Assembly: GCA_035222895.1 (NCBI GenBank)
Contig: JAVYIG010007524.1
Location: 36,883-100,882 of the forward strand
Length of the DNA stretch: 64,000 bases
From: Strongylocentrotus droebachiensis
Taxonomy: Eukaryota; Echinodermata; Echinoidea; Camarodonta; Strongylocentrotidae
Reading direction: 5' to 3'
Under the pieces are notes generated by a model, which worked only from the letters and a program-made list of their open reading frames with translations, made no database searches and was not told where the DNA came from. The first letter of the stretch is position 1. Every line of letters begins with the position of its first letter. Positions 37,993-49,924 of the stretch are shown one piece after another. The position numbers were made by a program, and so were the translations under genes.

Positions 37993-39369
37993 GAGGCGAT
38001 AAAGAGGAGGAGGAGAAGAAGGGCAGAGAGGATCGATAAAAAGTGTAATGTACCATTAAACAAAAATTGGCAAAGAGCATTAATAAGGAGTAAAGGAGGT
38101 CAAATTAATGGTCCGATCAGATATCAAGTGATACTCATGTGATGCCCCAATCATGAAAAGGACGAGGTGCTAATTGATTGGTCAACATCGAGGGCGACAG
38201 GCAAAACAAATCGGGCAAATCAGTGTCAACATACCCATGTTCTCCTCTCATCCTCTGACACTATTTGCCCCTCACACACATCACTCTTTCCTTTGATATC
38301 AACCGCTACAAACGTGACATAATTGCACGATCTTGTCTTGGAATGGTGAAGAACAGCTCCAAGCATGTCATTGGATGCTAGTAGATACCATATCTTCCTC
38401 CAATTTTTAAAATTGTATTTAAGGAGAATATATTCTCAACTTGTATGAGGTTTTAATTACTTATTTATTACTTCATAAAGAACCTTAACTACATTTGTCA
38501 AATTCTCTTAAACCCCATGATCATCATGCTTCATTTGTAATAATGTAACAACTATATTTTCAACCTCTATTCTATTGTAGTCCATCACAACTGTTATTTA
38601 TGGGGAAATTCACAAATTTTTCAATTGCTTTGAATGAATTGGATTGCATATACTGACGTTAAGTTTAGCTATATTTGACAGAACAACAACAACACAAATA
38701 TTTTAATAGTATTTGAAATTATGTTGATTCATTAATCCAGTTTGAAATTTTATACTTTTAACTTACATTGTTCTTGTACCAACTTCTCTGTATCAACCAT
38801 ACAAGTATAATCATACAAATAAAACCATAGATGGTAATATAAATGGTTACATGAAACATGTTTGATATAAGCAGAAAAACATTATTGCAATGACAATAAA
38901 TGAAACCTACTGTGTATGTGAAACATTATGTGATAACCTTCTTATCATCAATTACATGGATGTCTGTAATCCTTTGACAAAGATCAACTTATTTCTATCA
39001 TAAAGGACTATTACCCCTAAGGATACAATTAATGACACACAATTCATGATCACTATTGATTGAGGGTGGTGACAAGGTGACGAAGATCGAATAATACACC
39101 ATTTTCGTCAGATAATGATGAGATTAAGGTAGTAATTATAAGTCTAACCTTGCCTAACCTATGCTACATCCTATCACTTTCTCTGATTCCTATTCTTGTA
39201 TCGTTCATTACATCACTTTCTCTATTTCCTTCAAGATGTCTTCTTTTCTCGGGTGTGTTTACTGCTCCTCTTTGACCCTGGCTATGCACTTTTCATCTAA
39301 ATTGGCAAAGAAAGCATAGAAGAAAGATAGAACGTCATGTTCTCTCCTCTCTCTCTCTCTCCCCCTCAG

Positions 39370-39499
39370 AAGCCTCTGAAAGAACCCATCCCAGTGCAAA
39401 TTTACCCCAATAGGACCCCTATTTCTGAGCCTGAACAAAGGAGGGGTGTTCTAAACCGTAAGAAGGCCAGACACCCAACACACAGGAACAAGCTACAGG
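39370..39499 (+). CDS. Orphan exon candidate
   Basis: A polypyrimidine run CTCTCTCTCCCCCTCAG gives a strong 3' splice site, and the stretch ends ACAGG at a GTGAGA donor. The 130-bp segment is open in phase 0 and encodes about 43 polar residues rich in Pro, Arg and Lys (KPLKEPIPVQIYP at the start). I recognise no family and see no partner exon in the window. It could be an internal exon of a long gene or a CT-microsatellite artefact. Confidence 0.22.
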
Positions 39500-41273
39500 G
39501 TGAGAATGATGAAGTAACTATGAAATCCATTTAGCATTCAAGTCATTGTTGTCAGTGTAAGCAGCACAAACAATTGGGTCACAGGGTGCATACAGTTTGC
39601 TCCCTCCACTTCTTTATCTCGATCTCCACTCACTTGCTTTTCCTCTCTCGTTTGGCCCACATTTTAAGAACCTTGAGAGAGGATGCATTAAACCATCCCA
39701 GCTAGACCCAGTGATGGAGGCTCCTTGCCCAGTGCACCGCATTCTTACCCAAGAAATGTGTACAAGACGATGCCTATTCTAGGTACAAAATTCAATTTTT
39801 GTTGTTGCCATTCTCAAATTCAGCTAAATCATCATCTGAAAATAAATAAATTTAGTTAATCTCACACTCTTCTCAAACAGAAAATTGTGAAAAGTGTCAT
39901 TCTGAAATATACTACAGAATCCATATCACCTTCAGAATAATTAACTGACCCTGAAAATTTAAATTTGAATGAAATCAATATCATGATTCAACATAATGAT
40001 TATCATTCAAAGTAAAAGGATATGTATGAAAGTAATGTAAAAGAATATCACGATCCAGAGTATTCATCAAAATTGTTTTTTTGTTTAACCAGATAAAACA
40101 AATGATATGGTTTTACTGATCTTTTTAGTAGGGCAGACATACAAGACAGAAATACAAATTAAATATAGATCAACATGAAATTGAGTTAGATGTTGTGGGA
40201 ACTGTAATAAAATATTCTGAACTGAATTAACCCAAGTTAACACTATATGCACAGATTTGATAAGCAGAACGTTTTTGAGGTTTTCATTCCCTTAATTGTC
40301 ACAGGCATGATAACACACAAATGTGGTGATAAGCTAGGATAAGCATGACAGATTAAACTCTTTCTGCATTTGATATTATTGCAGTGTGCAAATACTTCCT
40401 CAATCTGCTTTTCCCCTCTCTCTCTCTCTCATTCTCTCTCTATCTCTCTGCCCCCCCACCCCCCAAAAAAAAAAAACCTTCAATTAACTGCACTTTTCAG
40501 CTTGCTATCTCTTTGCATCAAAACAATTAAACTGTAAATGTTAATGAAAACAACAGAAACTTCAAAATCTCTGTTTAGCCAATGATATGACTCTAAATCA
40601 TATGTTTTTTAACACAACACTGCAGTTTCAAAAATAATATTACATTTACCAATCCAAACCACCTCTACTCTATAATGTACATAAACTTTGTTGAAATGCG
40701 GGCACAATTACAAATATCCATATCAATCTTATCTCAGCCATATGGTCTAATGTAATTTCTTGTCTAGATTCCCAACAACCAACATTCACACACATATTAT
40801 AAAGCAATCTAGCTCGAAGCGCTAAAAAGTACAGTCAACCCTTGTTGTTGCTTAACATCAAGTGATTGGAGGACTATGCAACCAGTGAAGTGTTACCTTT
40901 TCATTACTCACCTGGAAAGAGTCCATGATTCGTTAAATGAAAATTCCTTGACAGTGATATGCACTCAGTGTATTAGAGAGGTGAAAATGTTTAATGTCAG
41001 AAAAATATGGCACAAAGACTGTAAAACTCGCATTATACCATAAAATAAACAGACAAAGAGATAACAAATGACTTTATGTATACAGTATTATTAACATAAA
41101 CTTTATGGCAATGGTTCATTCATTTTTAAATATTGATTAGAAGTGTATTATGTTGTAGTTGATTATATATCAATGAAATGAATAAGTTTGCTGAGTACTA
41201 AAAGACAACTCTCCCTAAAATGAACTTTTTATAAATATTGATATTAATGATAGTCTTGATTGCTGTCGTACGA

Positions 41274-41360
41274 GGTGGTGATGGTGGTAGTGGTAGATAT
41301 GGTGGTGGTGCTGGTGATGGTGGTAGTGGTGGTGATGATGGTAGTAATGGTGGAGGAGGT
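41274..41360 (+). repeat. Imperfect (GGTGRT)n repeat
   Basis: GGT/GAT/AGT triplets repeat for about 85 bp. Confidence 0.75.
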
Positions 41361-41965
41361 GCTAATGGAAGAAATGATTGAACATGTTAAGTTCACGATG
41401 ATGGTGAATTAAATATGACAATGATCATTGATATACCTGGATATCATGATTACAAATAGAATGAGGGAAACCCTACAACAATAACAACCCTGCAGTACTT
41501 GGAATTAAATGTTACGGTAACATAATGGGGTCAATATTATAACATTCTGGTAACAAACTGTGTCTTTTTCACAAGAGTGACCCAACAGTACCGGTAATGT
41601 CTTTCTCCTCATTTTCTTTCTACATCATGCAAGCCTGCTGGTATACAATCATATCCACTGGCTTAATGTCACATGTGATGACACATATCAAGAATGAATT
41701 CCAAAATGCTGTCATACCACATAAACTTGTTTACCACTGTTTGAAGAAACTTATTTCTAGCTTAGCAGAATTCAAGACTAGATTCACTTTTGTGAAAGAT
41801 CTAGCTAAGGAAGGATTTAGGGTGCACTAATTTCATAGACTTGTGGTCTTTTTTTGGAATAATTTAATTTTACATTGATTTCTTGCAATGGAGCATTAGT
41901 GCTAAAACGTGACATAAATCAAATTTGGTGTAAAAACTGAGTGAAGTACACAAAACCAGAAAAGG

Positions 41966-41997
41966 AAAAGAAAGAGAGAGAGAGAGAGAGAGGGAGA

Positions 41998-42051
<54 letters not shown>

Positions 42052-42064
42052 GAGAGAGAGAGAT
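41966..42064 (+). repeat. Long (GA)n microsatellite
   Basis: Nearly 100 bp of GA dinucleotides with occasional GGGA interruptions. Confidence 0.92.
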
Positions 42065-42200
42065 AGAAAAGAGAGTCTTTCAGGTGATATACAGAAAGAA
42101 GATAACAATTACAGGCATTCACTCAATATTTTAGCCATCACAGAGCCTTCCAAGTCAAATTGGTTACAATTAGAAATGATCTGCCATAAACCCAAGTGTG

Positions 42201-42205
42201 AGGTC
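42201..42205 (+). repeat. BEL insertion target duplication, left copy
   Basis: AGGTC lies directly before the left LTR and recurs at 50978-50982 directly after the right LTR. Confidence 0.85.
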
Positions 42206-43208
42206 TGTGATTGACGATTGACGATTGACGATTAATTCACTTAACTAGAAGACACCATTGACGAATGAATAACACAGCGACACCCTTTTGTGATACCAAG
42301 ACTCCAAACTGGCAGGTGCAAGATTCAACCTTTAATAAAAGATAAAAACACAATCATAAGCATTACTAGAATAATGCATCCAATATGCTACTTAGCATAG
42401 CTGATATGACAATCAAATAATCTATCCAACATTTGTTTATCTTATCCAGTCAAATAATAAACAGGTTTGTAAATAACTGTAAATAAATGGCATAATATAT
42501 GAGTTAGGAAATATCTTTACATATTTCTGCTAAGATGAGTTCATAGCTCCTTTGATCGACTCACTATTAATTATCAAAGCATAATAGGCCCAACATATCA
42601 TTTAGCGGTAACCTAAATCTTAATAACAGGCTGCACGAAAGACTACCAATCTATAATGACCCCTGGCATACCTGACCTACTTTCTGTCAAATACTCTTTA
42701 TAGAACATTTTGTCTTTCATACTAATCCAAAAACCAACTAAATATTGGACAGCTTATACTGTACATACATTTCTAACATAATCCACTGAAACTAATAATA
42801 ATACAACGTTTTTGTCATATTCATATCTGTCTTGTTTACGTTTACCGAACTTCATTCTAACCTAATGACTTTATACACAACCGTATGCCCACACACAACG
42901 TGAATTTACGTACTTGAGTAACAATTTTCTTACTTAATTTTACACTATTTGCATTTCTTCATTTTTATCACCAATAGCATCAAACACAACAATAGTCATC
43001 ATATTTCAATAAACAGAGGTAAATAAATACTCACAACATTGGGCTTGTGTCAAAATACCAAAAAAATGGTGCACTTTCAGTGCCGATAACTAACTGCAAC
43101 AACGTGTTTTAGTTTCCCTGACAAATTCGCTACTGCCCTCTATGGCTAAAACCCAAAATAACCAAAACTTCGCTTCTGACGTCACAATACCCCACATCGT
43201 ATGCAACA
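42206..43208 (-). repeat. BEL 3' LTR
   Basis: On the minus strand it starts TGTTGCATACGATG and ends in a 7-bp tandem repeat (CGTCAAT-type) before CA. It contains a CRE-like TGACGTCA (43177-43184) near its U3 start and ATTAAA on the minus strand (42331-42336), a candidate poly(A) signal. Confidence 0.93.
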
Positions 43209-43222
43209 TTCCGGCCCCTTAA
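43209..43222 (-). promoter_or_regulatory. BEL polypurine tract
   Basis: On the minus strand TTAAGGGGCCGGAA sits directly before the TG of the 3' LTR, the expected place of the plus-strand primer for reverse transcription. It is short and interrupted by CC. Confidence 0.6.
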
Positions 43223-44392
43223 ATGTGAATATTCAATGAACATTTACATAACTTATCCTATCCTACAACCCTTTCATAGAAATTGTATTTTGGTTGATAA
43301 CACAAACATCCCATTTAAATCTGTTAACATACTATGAAAGCACATAAATGTAAAAATTAAAAACGTACTCCACTATTTATACACATATAAATCAAACCCT
43401 TTCATCTACGGTAAAGGTATTTCTTATGCAAATAACTTCCATCGTGTATGTAACTGATAATAACATTTTCTAAATCTTCACTGGCACTTAAACTAACCAC
43501 AGGCCGTACTTAATCATTTTCTCCACACTGTATCAAGTTTATATTAACATATATACATATCTTTGAACTTTCAGACAAATTTTCCTTTCCTTTTACTCCT
43601 AATACAAACAGTAGCTTTGGAAACATTATTAGGATTTAACTACTCTTGATGAAAAATTCCTTTTCAGTCTCTATATGTCACCATATGGATTATGTTGTCG
43701 AGCAGATACAACCTGCATATAAACATAACATAGAAATTTCTGCACATGTGAAATAACTGCAACCCTTTGTTTGTTTGTTTTTTCCCCCCTTTTATAACCC
43801 CAAATCTCATATTTGGCCTCACTGCACAAAAAAAAAAAAAAAAAAAAAGAAGAAACAACAGGAGTTGCATGTATTTCTACCAATATCTTATGTATACATA
43901 TTATAAAACATATTTCATGCATGGATTAATATTTAAATATTCAACTATCAGTCCTTCCATGGGATATATCTCCAACAATCCTTTTTCTGATTGTCGTTGT
44001 TCGATGTATCAAATTTCACTCTTATAGTGTTTATCAATCTGAATGTTAATGTTTCTTTGCGAAAGCGTTCAATCTGGGTATGGTCAGTTCTCCCTTTTGT
44101 GTCAGAAGAAATCCTTTGCGATGTAAGACCGCGATAACGAAGACCGCGATAACGAAGACCGCGATAACGAAGACCGCTAAATTACTAAACTTGAGAAACT
44201 TACGGCGAGTGACTGAATCCATCCAATAAACAGCGATCCACTAATATATCACAAAAAGGGGAGGCGTTGCTTGGCTCGCACCTCTAACAATTATTTTAAA
44301 TTACACCACAAATTTTGCGGATCCGTGTGCCATCCAATGAACCATGATCCATTATTATGATATCACCTTAACGCGATTTAACACATAAAATC
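43223..44392 (-). other. BEL 3' non-coding region
   Basis: About 1.17 kb between the Pol stop and the polypurine tract. It holds a 21-base A/T homopolymer (43828-43848) and a 15-bp tandem repeat. No env-like frame, transmembrane protein or domain is visible. Confidence 0.7.
44127..44177 (+). repeat. 15-bp tandem repeat in BEL 3' region
   Basis: GACCGCGATAACGAA is repeated three times perfectly, followed by a partial GACCGC. Confidence 0.95.
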
Positions 44393-47300
44393 TCAGGAAT
44401 CCACTTCCAGGAGCAAACAGAGCTTCGCGATAGGTCTCCGAAGTGTGCTGGTTTGCGTCTTCACTTCGCATTGCCGAACGTTGCCTTCTCGGTCTGGCAT
44501 AGTTCGAAGCACTCTTCCTATCTGCCAGCAGTTACGTGGTGCGTGCTCATCAACTACCAAAACTAGATCGCCGACCTGAATATTGCGTCGTGAAGTAGCC
44601 CATTTCTGCCGCTCTTGCAACCGTGGTAAGTACTCCTTCACCCATCTCGACCAAAAGGTATCCGCTAAAAGCTGCACCTGGCGCCATCTCCTCCTGGCAT
44701 AGTTGTCTGCTTCACTGGTAGTTGTGGGAGGCAGTGGTGATTTTGCATTGAGTAGAAGCAGATGATTCGGAGTTAAGGCTTCCACATCATTTACATCACT
44801 GGACACCTCAGTGATTGGCCGGCTGTTCATGATGCTTTCAATCTCACAGAAGAGCGTATGCAATGAATCATCATTCAGGGTTTGCTGCTTAACCAAGGAA
44901 CACAGCAGCTTCCTCACAGTTCGGATCTGGCGTTCCCACACCCCTCCATGATGACTAGCTGCGGGTGGATTGAATGTCCATTTGATATTCTTCTGCAACA
45001 ATGTATCATGTATCTGAGCCTGGTTCCAACTTTGTATTTCGGTCCTCAGTTCTCTCTCTGCTCCAACCAAATTAGTGCCGTTATCAGATCTAATTTCTCT
45101 CACATTTCCCCTGCGTGCAATGAAGCGTCTGATAGCATTAATGCAAGAGCTTGTGTCAAGGGAATCTGCCATCTCAAGGTGCACTGCTCTCACAGTAAGA
45201 CATGTGAATAGCACCCCATATCTCTTTACGACACTCCGACCCCTTTTCACTTCAAACGGTCCAAAGTAATCAACTCCAACTCTTGAAAAGGGGGGCTCAT
45301 CTGGAGTAAGCCGGTCAACTGGCAAGTCCGCCATCTTTTGCTCAAGAACCTTCCCTCGCTGCCTTCTGCACACAACACATCTAGTCAGTATCCTTCTGAT
45401 CACAGAGCCAGCAGCAGGAATCCAATATTTCTGGTTGAGGCAAGACAACATATGATTTCTGCCACTATGTCCCGATGCCTCATGGATTTCACTCAGGATA
45501 AGCTTGGCGACATGACTATCATTGCGAAGTATAATTGGGTGCTTCGCCTCCTCTTGCAACATTGCCTTGCCAAGCCTTCCTCCTACCCTCAGTAGGCCAT
45601 TTATCATCCTTGGGTCTAGCTTGTAGATTGGACTTGTCTTCTTGACCAATTTACAGCTCTGTACTTTGTGTGCACTGTCATTCTGCTCAGCCTGCAAGGT
45701 TGACATCTCATGAGGGAAGCTGACTGCTTGTACATATTGCAGAATTTTCTCCTCTGCGTCCTTCATCTCTTCCACCACCAAGCTTCCATGCAAAAGTTCA
45801 GCTGAAATGCCTTCAGGACCCTGTGTACATTTACATCTCAGCCATTTCAAGTACCTCCGTAGCCAGCAAACTGCTTTCTTCAACCTGTGCCACGAGGAGT
45901 AGTGTTCAAGAAGTTTGTTCATTAAGGCTGTTTCTTCTGAGAGAGTTGTCATATAAACCCCAGCCTTGTCCTTGCTCTTAACTTCAGGGTCGCCATCTAG
46001 ACTGACATCATTTAAGACTTGACTTGCAGGCCTTGACTCCTTCTCACACCATAAGAAGCTGGGTCCACTCACCCATCTCTCGCTGGTTGTTAACGCCTCA
46101 GCTGTCATCCCTCTTGAGACATCGTCAGCCGGATTCTGCCGAGTGTTGACGTAGTGCCACTGCTTTGGGTCAGATCCTTCATGGATTACTACAATCCTGT
46201 TTCCGACGAATGTGTGGAATCGTCTTTCCACATTCTTGATATACTGGAGCACTATAGTGCTGTCACTCCAGAACACAGAGTCACTCAGGGTGAAGTCTAG
46301 CTCACGTCTCAGCATACCATCGAGTCTCACAGCAAGCGTTGCTGCCATCAATTCCAATCTAGGTATCGTAACTCTCTTCAGCGGTGTGAGCCGAGTCCTG
46401 GCCATTACTAGACTGCAATAGACCTTGCCCTCCCGGTTCGTCACTCGGAGATAAGAGGCCACACCATATGCCCTCTCTGAAGCATCAGAAAAGTGGTGCA
46501 GTTGGTACTCCGTCACTTCACCGAAATCATGAGGCTTTAGGCACCTGCTGATGTTGAAATCCTCCATAAGCAGCAGATCTCTCTTCCAGTTCAGCCAGCT
46601 CTCACGCTGCTTCTCTGGCAATGGCTCATCCCAATCCAATTTCATAGCCGTGAGCTCTTGCAAAATGATCTTGGCATTCAACACATATGGGCTTGCAAAT
46701 CCGTACGGATCATATACCGAGGAAACCTCACTCAGCACTCCACGACGGGTACAGGGCTTGTGTTTCGGGGTGATTCCATACGTCATGGTATCTAGTTCAA
46801 TGTTCCATTTGACACCCAGGGCCCTCTCAATCGGTAAGGTATCATAACTTAAGTCGAGTCCTTCCACTTCCTTTGCCCTGTCATGAGCAGGCACAGACTC
46901 CATTACCTTTGGGCTATTGCTTAGCCACTTTGTGAGGTTGAAACCTCCTCCTTTCAGCATTCTCTTCAGCTCATCTACGAGTTGAACTGCTCTATCTTCT
47001 TCCTTCACTGATACCAGGCAGTCGTCAACGTAAAAGTTGCGTTTTACCACGTTTACTGCGTCTGGGGAGAATTCTTCGGCTTGGTCTTCAGCGGTATGCC
47101 TCAGTACAAAGCTGCAAACACTGGGACACCAGGTCCCTCCAAAGAGGTGTACACACATCCTGTAGACCATTGGCTGTCTCTCAATATCTCCCTCTGGCCA
47201 CCAGAGAAACCGCAGCATATCTCTTTCATCAGGCGGGACTTGTACTTGATGGAACATCGCTTGGATGTCCCCCATAATGGCAATCGGCTCCTGTCGAAAC

Positions 47301-49924
47301 CTCAAGAGAACACCCAGAAGTGTGTTTGTTAAGTCAGGGCCTTGCAAAACTGCATCATTGAGCGATCTTCCCTGGTATGTAGATGCACAGTCAAACACAA
47401 TTCTTGTCTTGCCCGGCTTGTTAGGGTTCTCAACAGGATGGTGAGGAAGATACCAAACAGGTTTGCCTGAACCTGCATTTCTTTCTTCTACTCTCTCTGC
47501 ATATCCATCCTCCACCAATCCTGACATAGCCTTGGTATATCGTCTGTGTAGATCCTCATCTCGCCTCAATCTCCTACCAAGACTCTGTAGCCTTTTTTCT
47601 GCTACATATATGTTGTCAGCCAGTTCTTGGGGTCTCTCTTTGAAGGGTATAGACAACTGGTAGTGATCACCCTTCTTCTGGATACTATCCTCCCAAACTC
47701 TCAGAGCTCTCTTGTCATTGACAGACATACACTTAGATTGTTCTGCTAGCGACTCTGATTCAAGTGACCAGAACCTTTCCACTTGAAGCTCCAAATTAGC
47801 ATCACTGGAAATATAGCTTGACGATATGTCATGGTCTCTGTGCCGGTTCCCAACTGGTCCATTCACGGTCCATCCTAATGCCGTCCTCACAGCATAAGGT
47901 TGCCCGGGTTCACCATACCTAACGTCCTTTGGTACCAATACTTCTGGCACATCTTGTCCAATTAGTAGCATGACGTCTTGAGGTCTAGCAACCGGTAGAT
48001 TCAGATCTGCAAGGTGGGCAAACTGGCGAATGTCACTTCTATCAGCAGCAAGTGCACTGCTAACATTGATCTTCTCTTTGGCTAATACATGATGGAGACT
48101 GACTCTATATTGAGTTGACAGACTTTCAACTTCCAGGTTGACTGCTTCACATGTTGTGACAATCCTTGACTTGTCTAGAGTCGACATGGAAAGGCTCTGC
48201 TCTGTGCCTTCAGCCCCGATCTTACGTGTCAACTCCAAAGTGCAGAATGTTGATGTTGAACCTGTGTCCAACAAGGCATAAGTGTCAAAATACTCCTCTT
48301 TCCCTCTAGCTCGTACTCGAACGGGAACAATAGGTAGCACTACTTTACTACCGGCCCCTATGACACTACAACTTTCTTCAGCAACATGAGAGGATGACGA
48401 GTGATGAGTAGTTGCCTCCATTTCAGATGACGTTGGTGAATTCCTGGCATCACTTGATGACTCTCCGATATCCCTCCGAGACTCCGTGCTATCAGTCTGT
48501 GAAGGCTGTTTGATAAGGTGTAGAAACTTGGTGTGTTTCCTGTTACACCCACTTACTGAGCATGTCCTATTTAAGTTGCAGTCCCTGGTCATGTGACCTT
48601 TCTTCAAACAATTGTAGCACAATCTTTCCTTCTGGGCCAGTTTAAGCCTGTCCTCAATCTTGAGTTGCTTAAACTCACTGCAGCCGAATAAGGAGTGCTC
48701 TCCACCGCACTGAACGCAGCTCCGTGTCTTGCTGCCTTCAGCATCTGTACTAGTAGTAAAGACCCCTCTCTTCCCAGACTTCTTAAATGCTGACATCTTA
48801 CTACCTTGTTCTCTAATTGTCAGCCTACCGAAGACAGGGTCATTCTCTTCATCTGCAATCTGTTGCAAGAATGCAACCAAATCCGTAATAGCTGGAAGTC
48901 GACCCTCTTTTCTAGCTCTTCCAACAACTTTTAACCATCCTGTCCTCAGATGGTATGGTAGCCTCTCTACTATCTTCAGCAGAACATGTTGAGAAGTCAG
49001 CTCAGATGCCTGACCTACTGCTTCTAGCGTCTGCACACAAATCTGGATTTCATCCGCCATTTCAGCTAGTCCATGTTTGTCTTGTGCAGCAATGCTCTTT
49101 CCTTCAGTAACCTTCCTAAGCCAGGCATGAGCAATCATTACTGGATTGCCATACTTCTCTTTGAGCAGAATCTTTGCCTTGTGATAGCCCTCTGTAGGCT
49201 TCATAATCATACAGGGTTGAAGCAACTTCTTAACGTCGCCAGCACAATAGTGCAGGAGGCGTGTCAGCTTGACAGCGTCGTCTACTGAAGTTTGGTCAAC
49301 ACTGTTCTCAAAGGACCTCCAAAACTCATGGTACTTCAGCGGATCACCTTGATAGGTAGACAGAGTGGCATGAGGAAGGGATACAGACTCTAACAGCCCC
49401 CGCTGTTGTCGTTGTCCTTGCTCCAATAATTGCAGCAGCAGCATTTCCGTCTGTGTGTGAGGAGAAGGTACAGTTTCGTCCTCATCTGGCTTCATCATGA
49501 CAGGTTTGTAGTTATTTGTGATTAAAGGCACAACGGATGACCTTGCGGGAGTAGGTCCACCTGTTCCTGCAACAGACTGTGCATATGGAGCATTATCTTG
49601 CTGATACACCCTCTCTTCAGCTTGAGCAACCTTTAACTGGGTTTTCAGCAACAGCTGGGCTTTGCGTTGCTTCAAGCGGAACTCTTCCATCTCGAGCTCC
49701 TGTTGCTCTCTTAAGGCTTCAGCTTCTGCCTCAAGAGCAGCCCTTCTCGCCATAGCCTTTAGCCTTGAGGACTTGGATGACGTGGAGATAGTAGTGCTTC
49801 CCCCACATTGGCTCACTGAATCATGCGGTGTGATGTCATCAACGTTAACAGCACCACCAAGGCCAACCAGCTCGTCACTGGACTTCACAGTCTCATTATT
49901 ACCATCTTCACTGATGGTATTCAT
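44393..49924 (-). CDS. BEL/Pao Gag-Pol polyprotein, 1843 aa
   Basis: One uninterrupted frame from ATG 49924 to TGA. In order: a charged coiled-coil-like segment (about 55-105), a DUF1759-like Gag core (about 190-350), CCHC-type zinc knuckle CYNCLKKGHMTRDC (about 432-446) with a second Cys/His cluster, aspartic protease with DTGST (about 549), reverse transcriptase with YVDD (about 966), RNase H-like region with FSDAS (about 1148) and WSDS (about 1222), integrase H2C2 finger (about 1478-1520), integrase core with VDYFGPF (about 1550), SDNGT (about 1613) and WERQ (about 1663), and a DUF5641-like tail (about 1745-1835). All catalytic motifs are present with no stop or frameshift. The fused single Gag-Pol frame is usual in BEL/Pao. 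It supplies copying and integration of its own element, and has no host role. Confidence 0.95.
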   Translation of the reverse strand: MNTISEDGNNETVKSSDELVGLGGAVNVDDITPHDSVSQCGGSTTISTSSKSSRLKAMARRAALEAEAEALREQQELEMEEFRLKQRKAQLLLKTQLKVAQAEERVYQQDNAPYAQSVAGTGGPTPARSSVVPLITNNYKPVMMKPDEDETVPSPHTQTEMLLLQLLEQGQRQQRGLLESVSLPHATLSTYQGDPLKYHEFWRSFENSVDQTSVDDAVKLTRLLHYCAGDVKKLLQPCMIMKPTEGYHKAKILLKEKYGNPVMIAHAWLRKVTEGKSIAAQDKHGLAEMADEIQICVQTLEAVGQASELTSQHVLLKIVERLPYHLRTGWLKVVGRARKEGRLPAITDLVAFLQQIADEENDPVFGRLTIREQGSKMSAFKKSGKRGVFTTSTDAEGSKTRSCVQCGGEHSLFGCSEFKQLKIEDRLKLAQKERLCYNCLKKGHMTRDCNLNRTCSVSGCNRKHTKFLHLIKQPSQTDSTESRRDIGESSSDARNSPTSSEMEATTHHSSSSHVAEESCSVIGAGSKVVLPIVPVRVRARGKEEYFDTYALLDTGSTSTFCTLELTRKIGAEGTEQSLSMSTLDKSRIVTTCEAVNLEVESLSTQYRVSLHHVLAKEKINVSSALAADRSDIRQFAHLADLNLPVARPQDVMLLIGQDVPEVLVPKDVRYGEPGQPYAVRTALGWTVNGPVGNRHRDHDISSSYISSDANLELQVERFWSLESESLAEQSKCMSVNDKRALRVWEDSIQKKGDHYQLSIPFKERPQELADNIYVAEKRLQSLGRRLRRDEDLHRRYTKAMSGLVEDGYAERVEERNAGSGKPVWYLPHHPVENPNKPGKTRIVFDCASTYQGRSLNDAVLQGPDLTNTLLGVLLRFRQEPIAIMGDIQAMFHQVQVPPDERDMLRFLWWPEGDIERQPMVYRMCVHLFGGTWCPSVCSFVLRHTAEDQAEEFSPDAVNVVKRNFYVDDCLVSVKEEDRAVQLVDELKRMLKGGGFNLTKWLSNSPKVMESVPAHDRAKEVEGLDLSYDTLPIERALGVKWNIELDTMTYGITPKHKPCTRRGVLSEVSSVYDPYGFASPYVLNAKIILQELTAMKLDWDEPLPEKQRESWLNWKRDLLLMEDFNISRCLKPHDFGEVTEYQLHHFSDASERAYGVASYLRVTNREGKVYCSLVMARTRLTPLKRVTIPRLELMAATLAVRLDGMLRRELDFTLSDSVFWSDSTIVLQYIKNVERRFHTFVGNRIVVIHEGSDPKQWHYVNTRQNPADDVSRGMTAEALTTSERWVSGPSFLWCEKESRPASQVLNDVSLDGDPEVKSKDKAGVYMTTLSEETALMNKLLEHYSSWHRLKKAVCWLRRYLKWLRCKCTQGPEGISAELLHGSLVVEEMKDAEEKILQYVQAVSFPHEMSTLQAEQNDSAHKVQSCKLVKKTSPIYKLDPRMINGLLRVGGRLGKAMLQEEAKHPIILRNDSHVAKLILSEIHEASGHSGRNHMLSCLNQKYWIPAAGSVIRRILTRCVVCRRQRGKVLEQKMADLPVDRLTPDEPPFSRVGVDYFGPFEVKRGRSVVKRYGVLFTCLTVRAVHLEMADSLDTSSCINAIRRFIARRGNVREIRSDNGTNLVGAERELRTEIQSWNQAQIHDTLLQKNIKWTFNPPAASHHGGVWERQIRTVRKLLCSLVKQQTLNDDSLHTLFCEIESIMNSRPITEVSSDVNDVEALTPNHLLLLNAKSPLPPTTTSEADNYARRRWRQVQLLADTFWSRWVKEYLPRLQERQKWATSRRNIQVGDLVLVVDEHAPRNCWQIGRVLRTMPDREGNVRQCEVKTQTSTLRRPIAKLCLLLEVDS

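Larger units (their letters stand above)
30482..39369. other. Unassigned non-coding stretch
   Basis: AT-rich DNA with purine-rich simple repeats listed separately. The 148-codon minus-strand frame at 33478-33924 has no domain and is discussed as a finding. A block at about 35775-35985 is richer in G+C and ends in TATTTGCAT (octamer-like). It could be regulatory, but nothing proves it. Confidence 0.45.
39500..42200. other. Unassigned non-coding stretch
   Basis: AT-rich sequence with CT repeats (about 40415-40452), GGT/GAT repeats and a long GA repeat. No exon supported. Confidence 0.45.

Noticed and set aside
41902..42122. Ser-Leu repeat proteins on the minus strand
   Set aside because: Direct translation of the (GA)n microsatellite.
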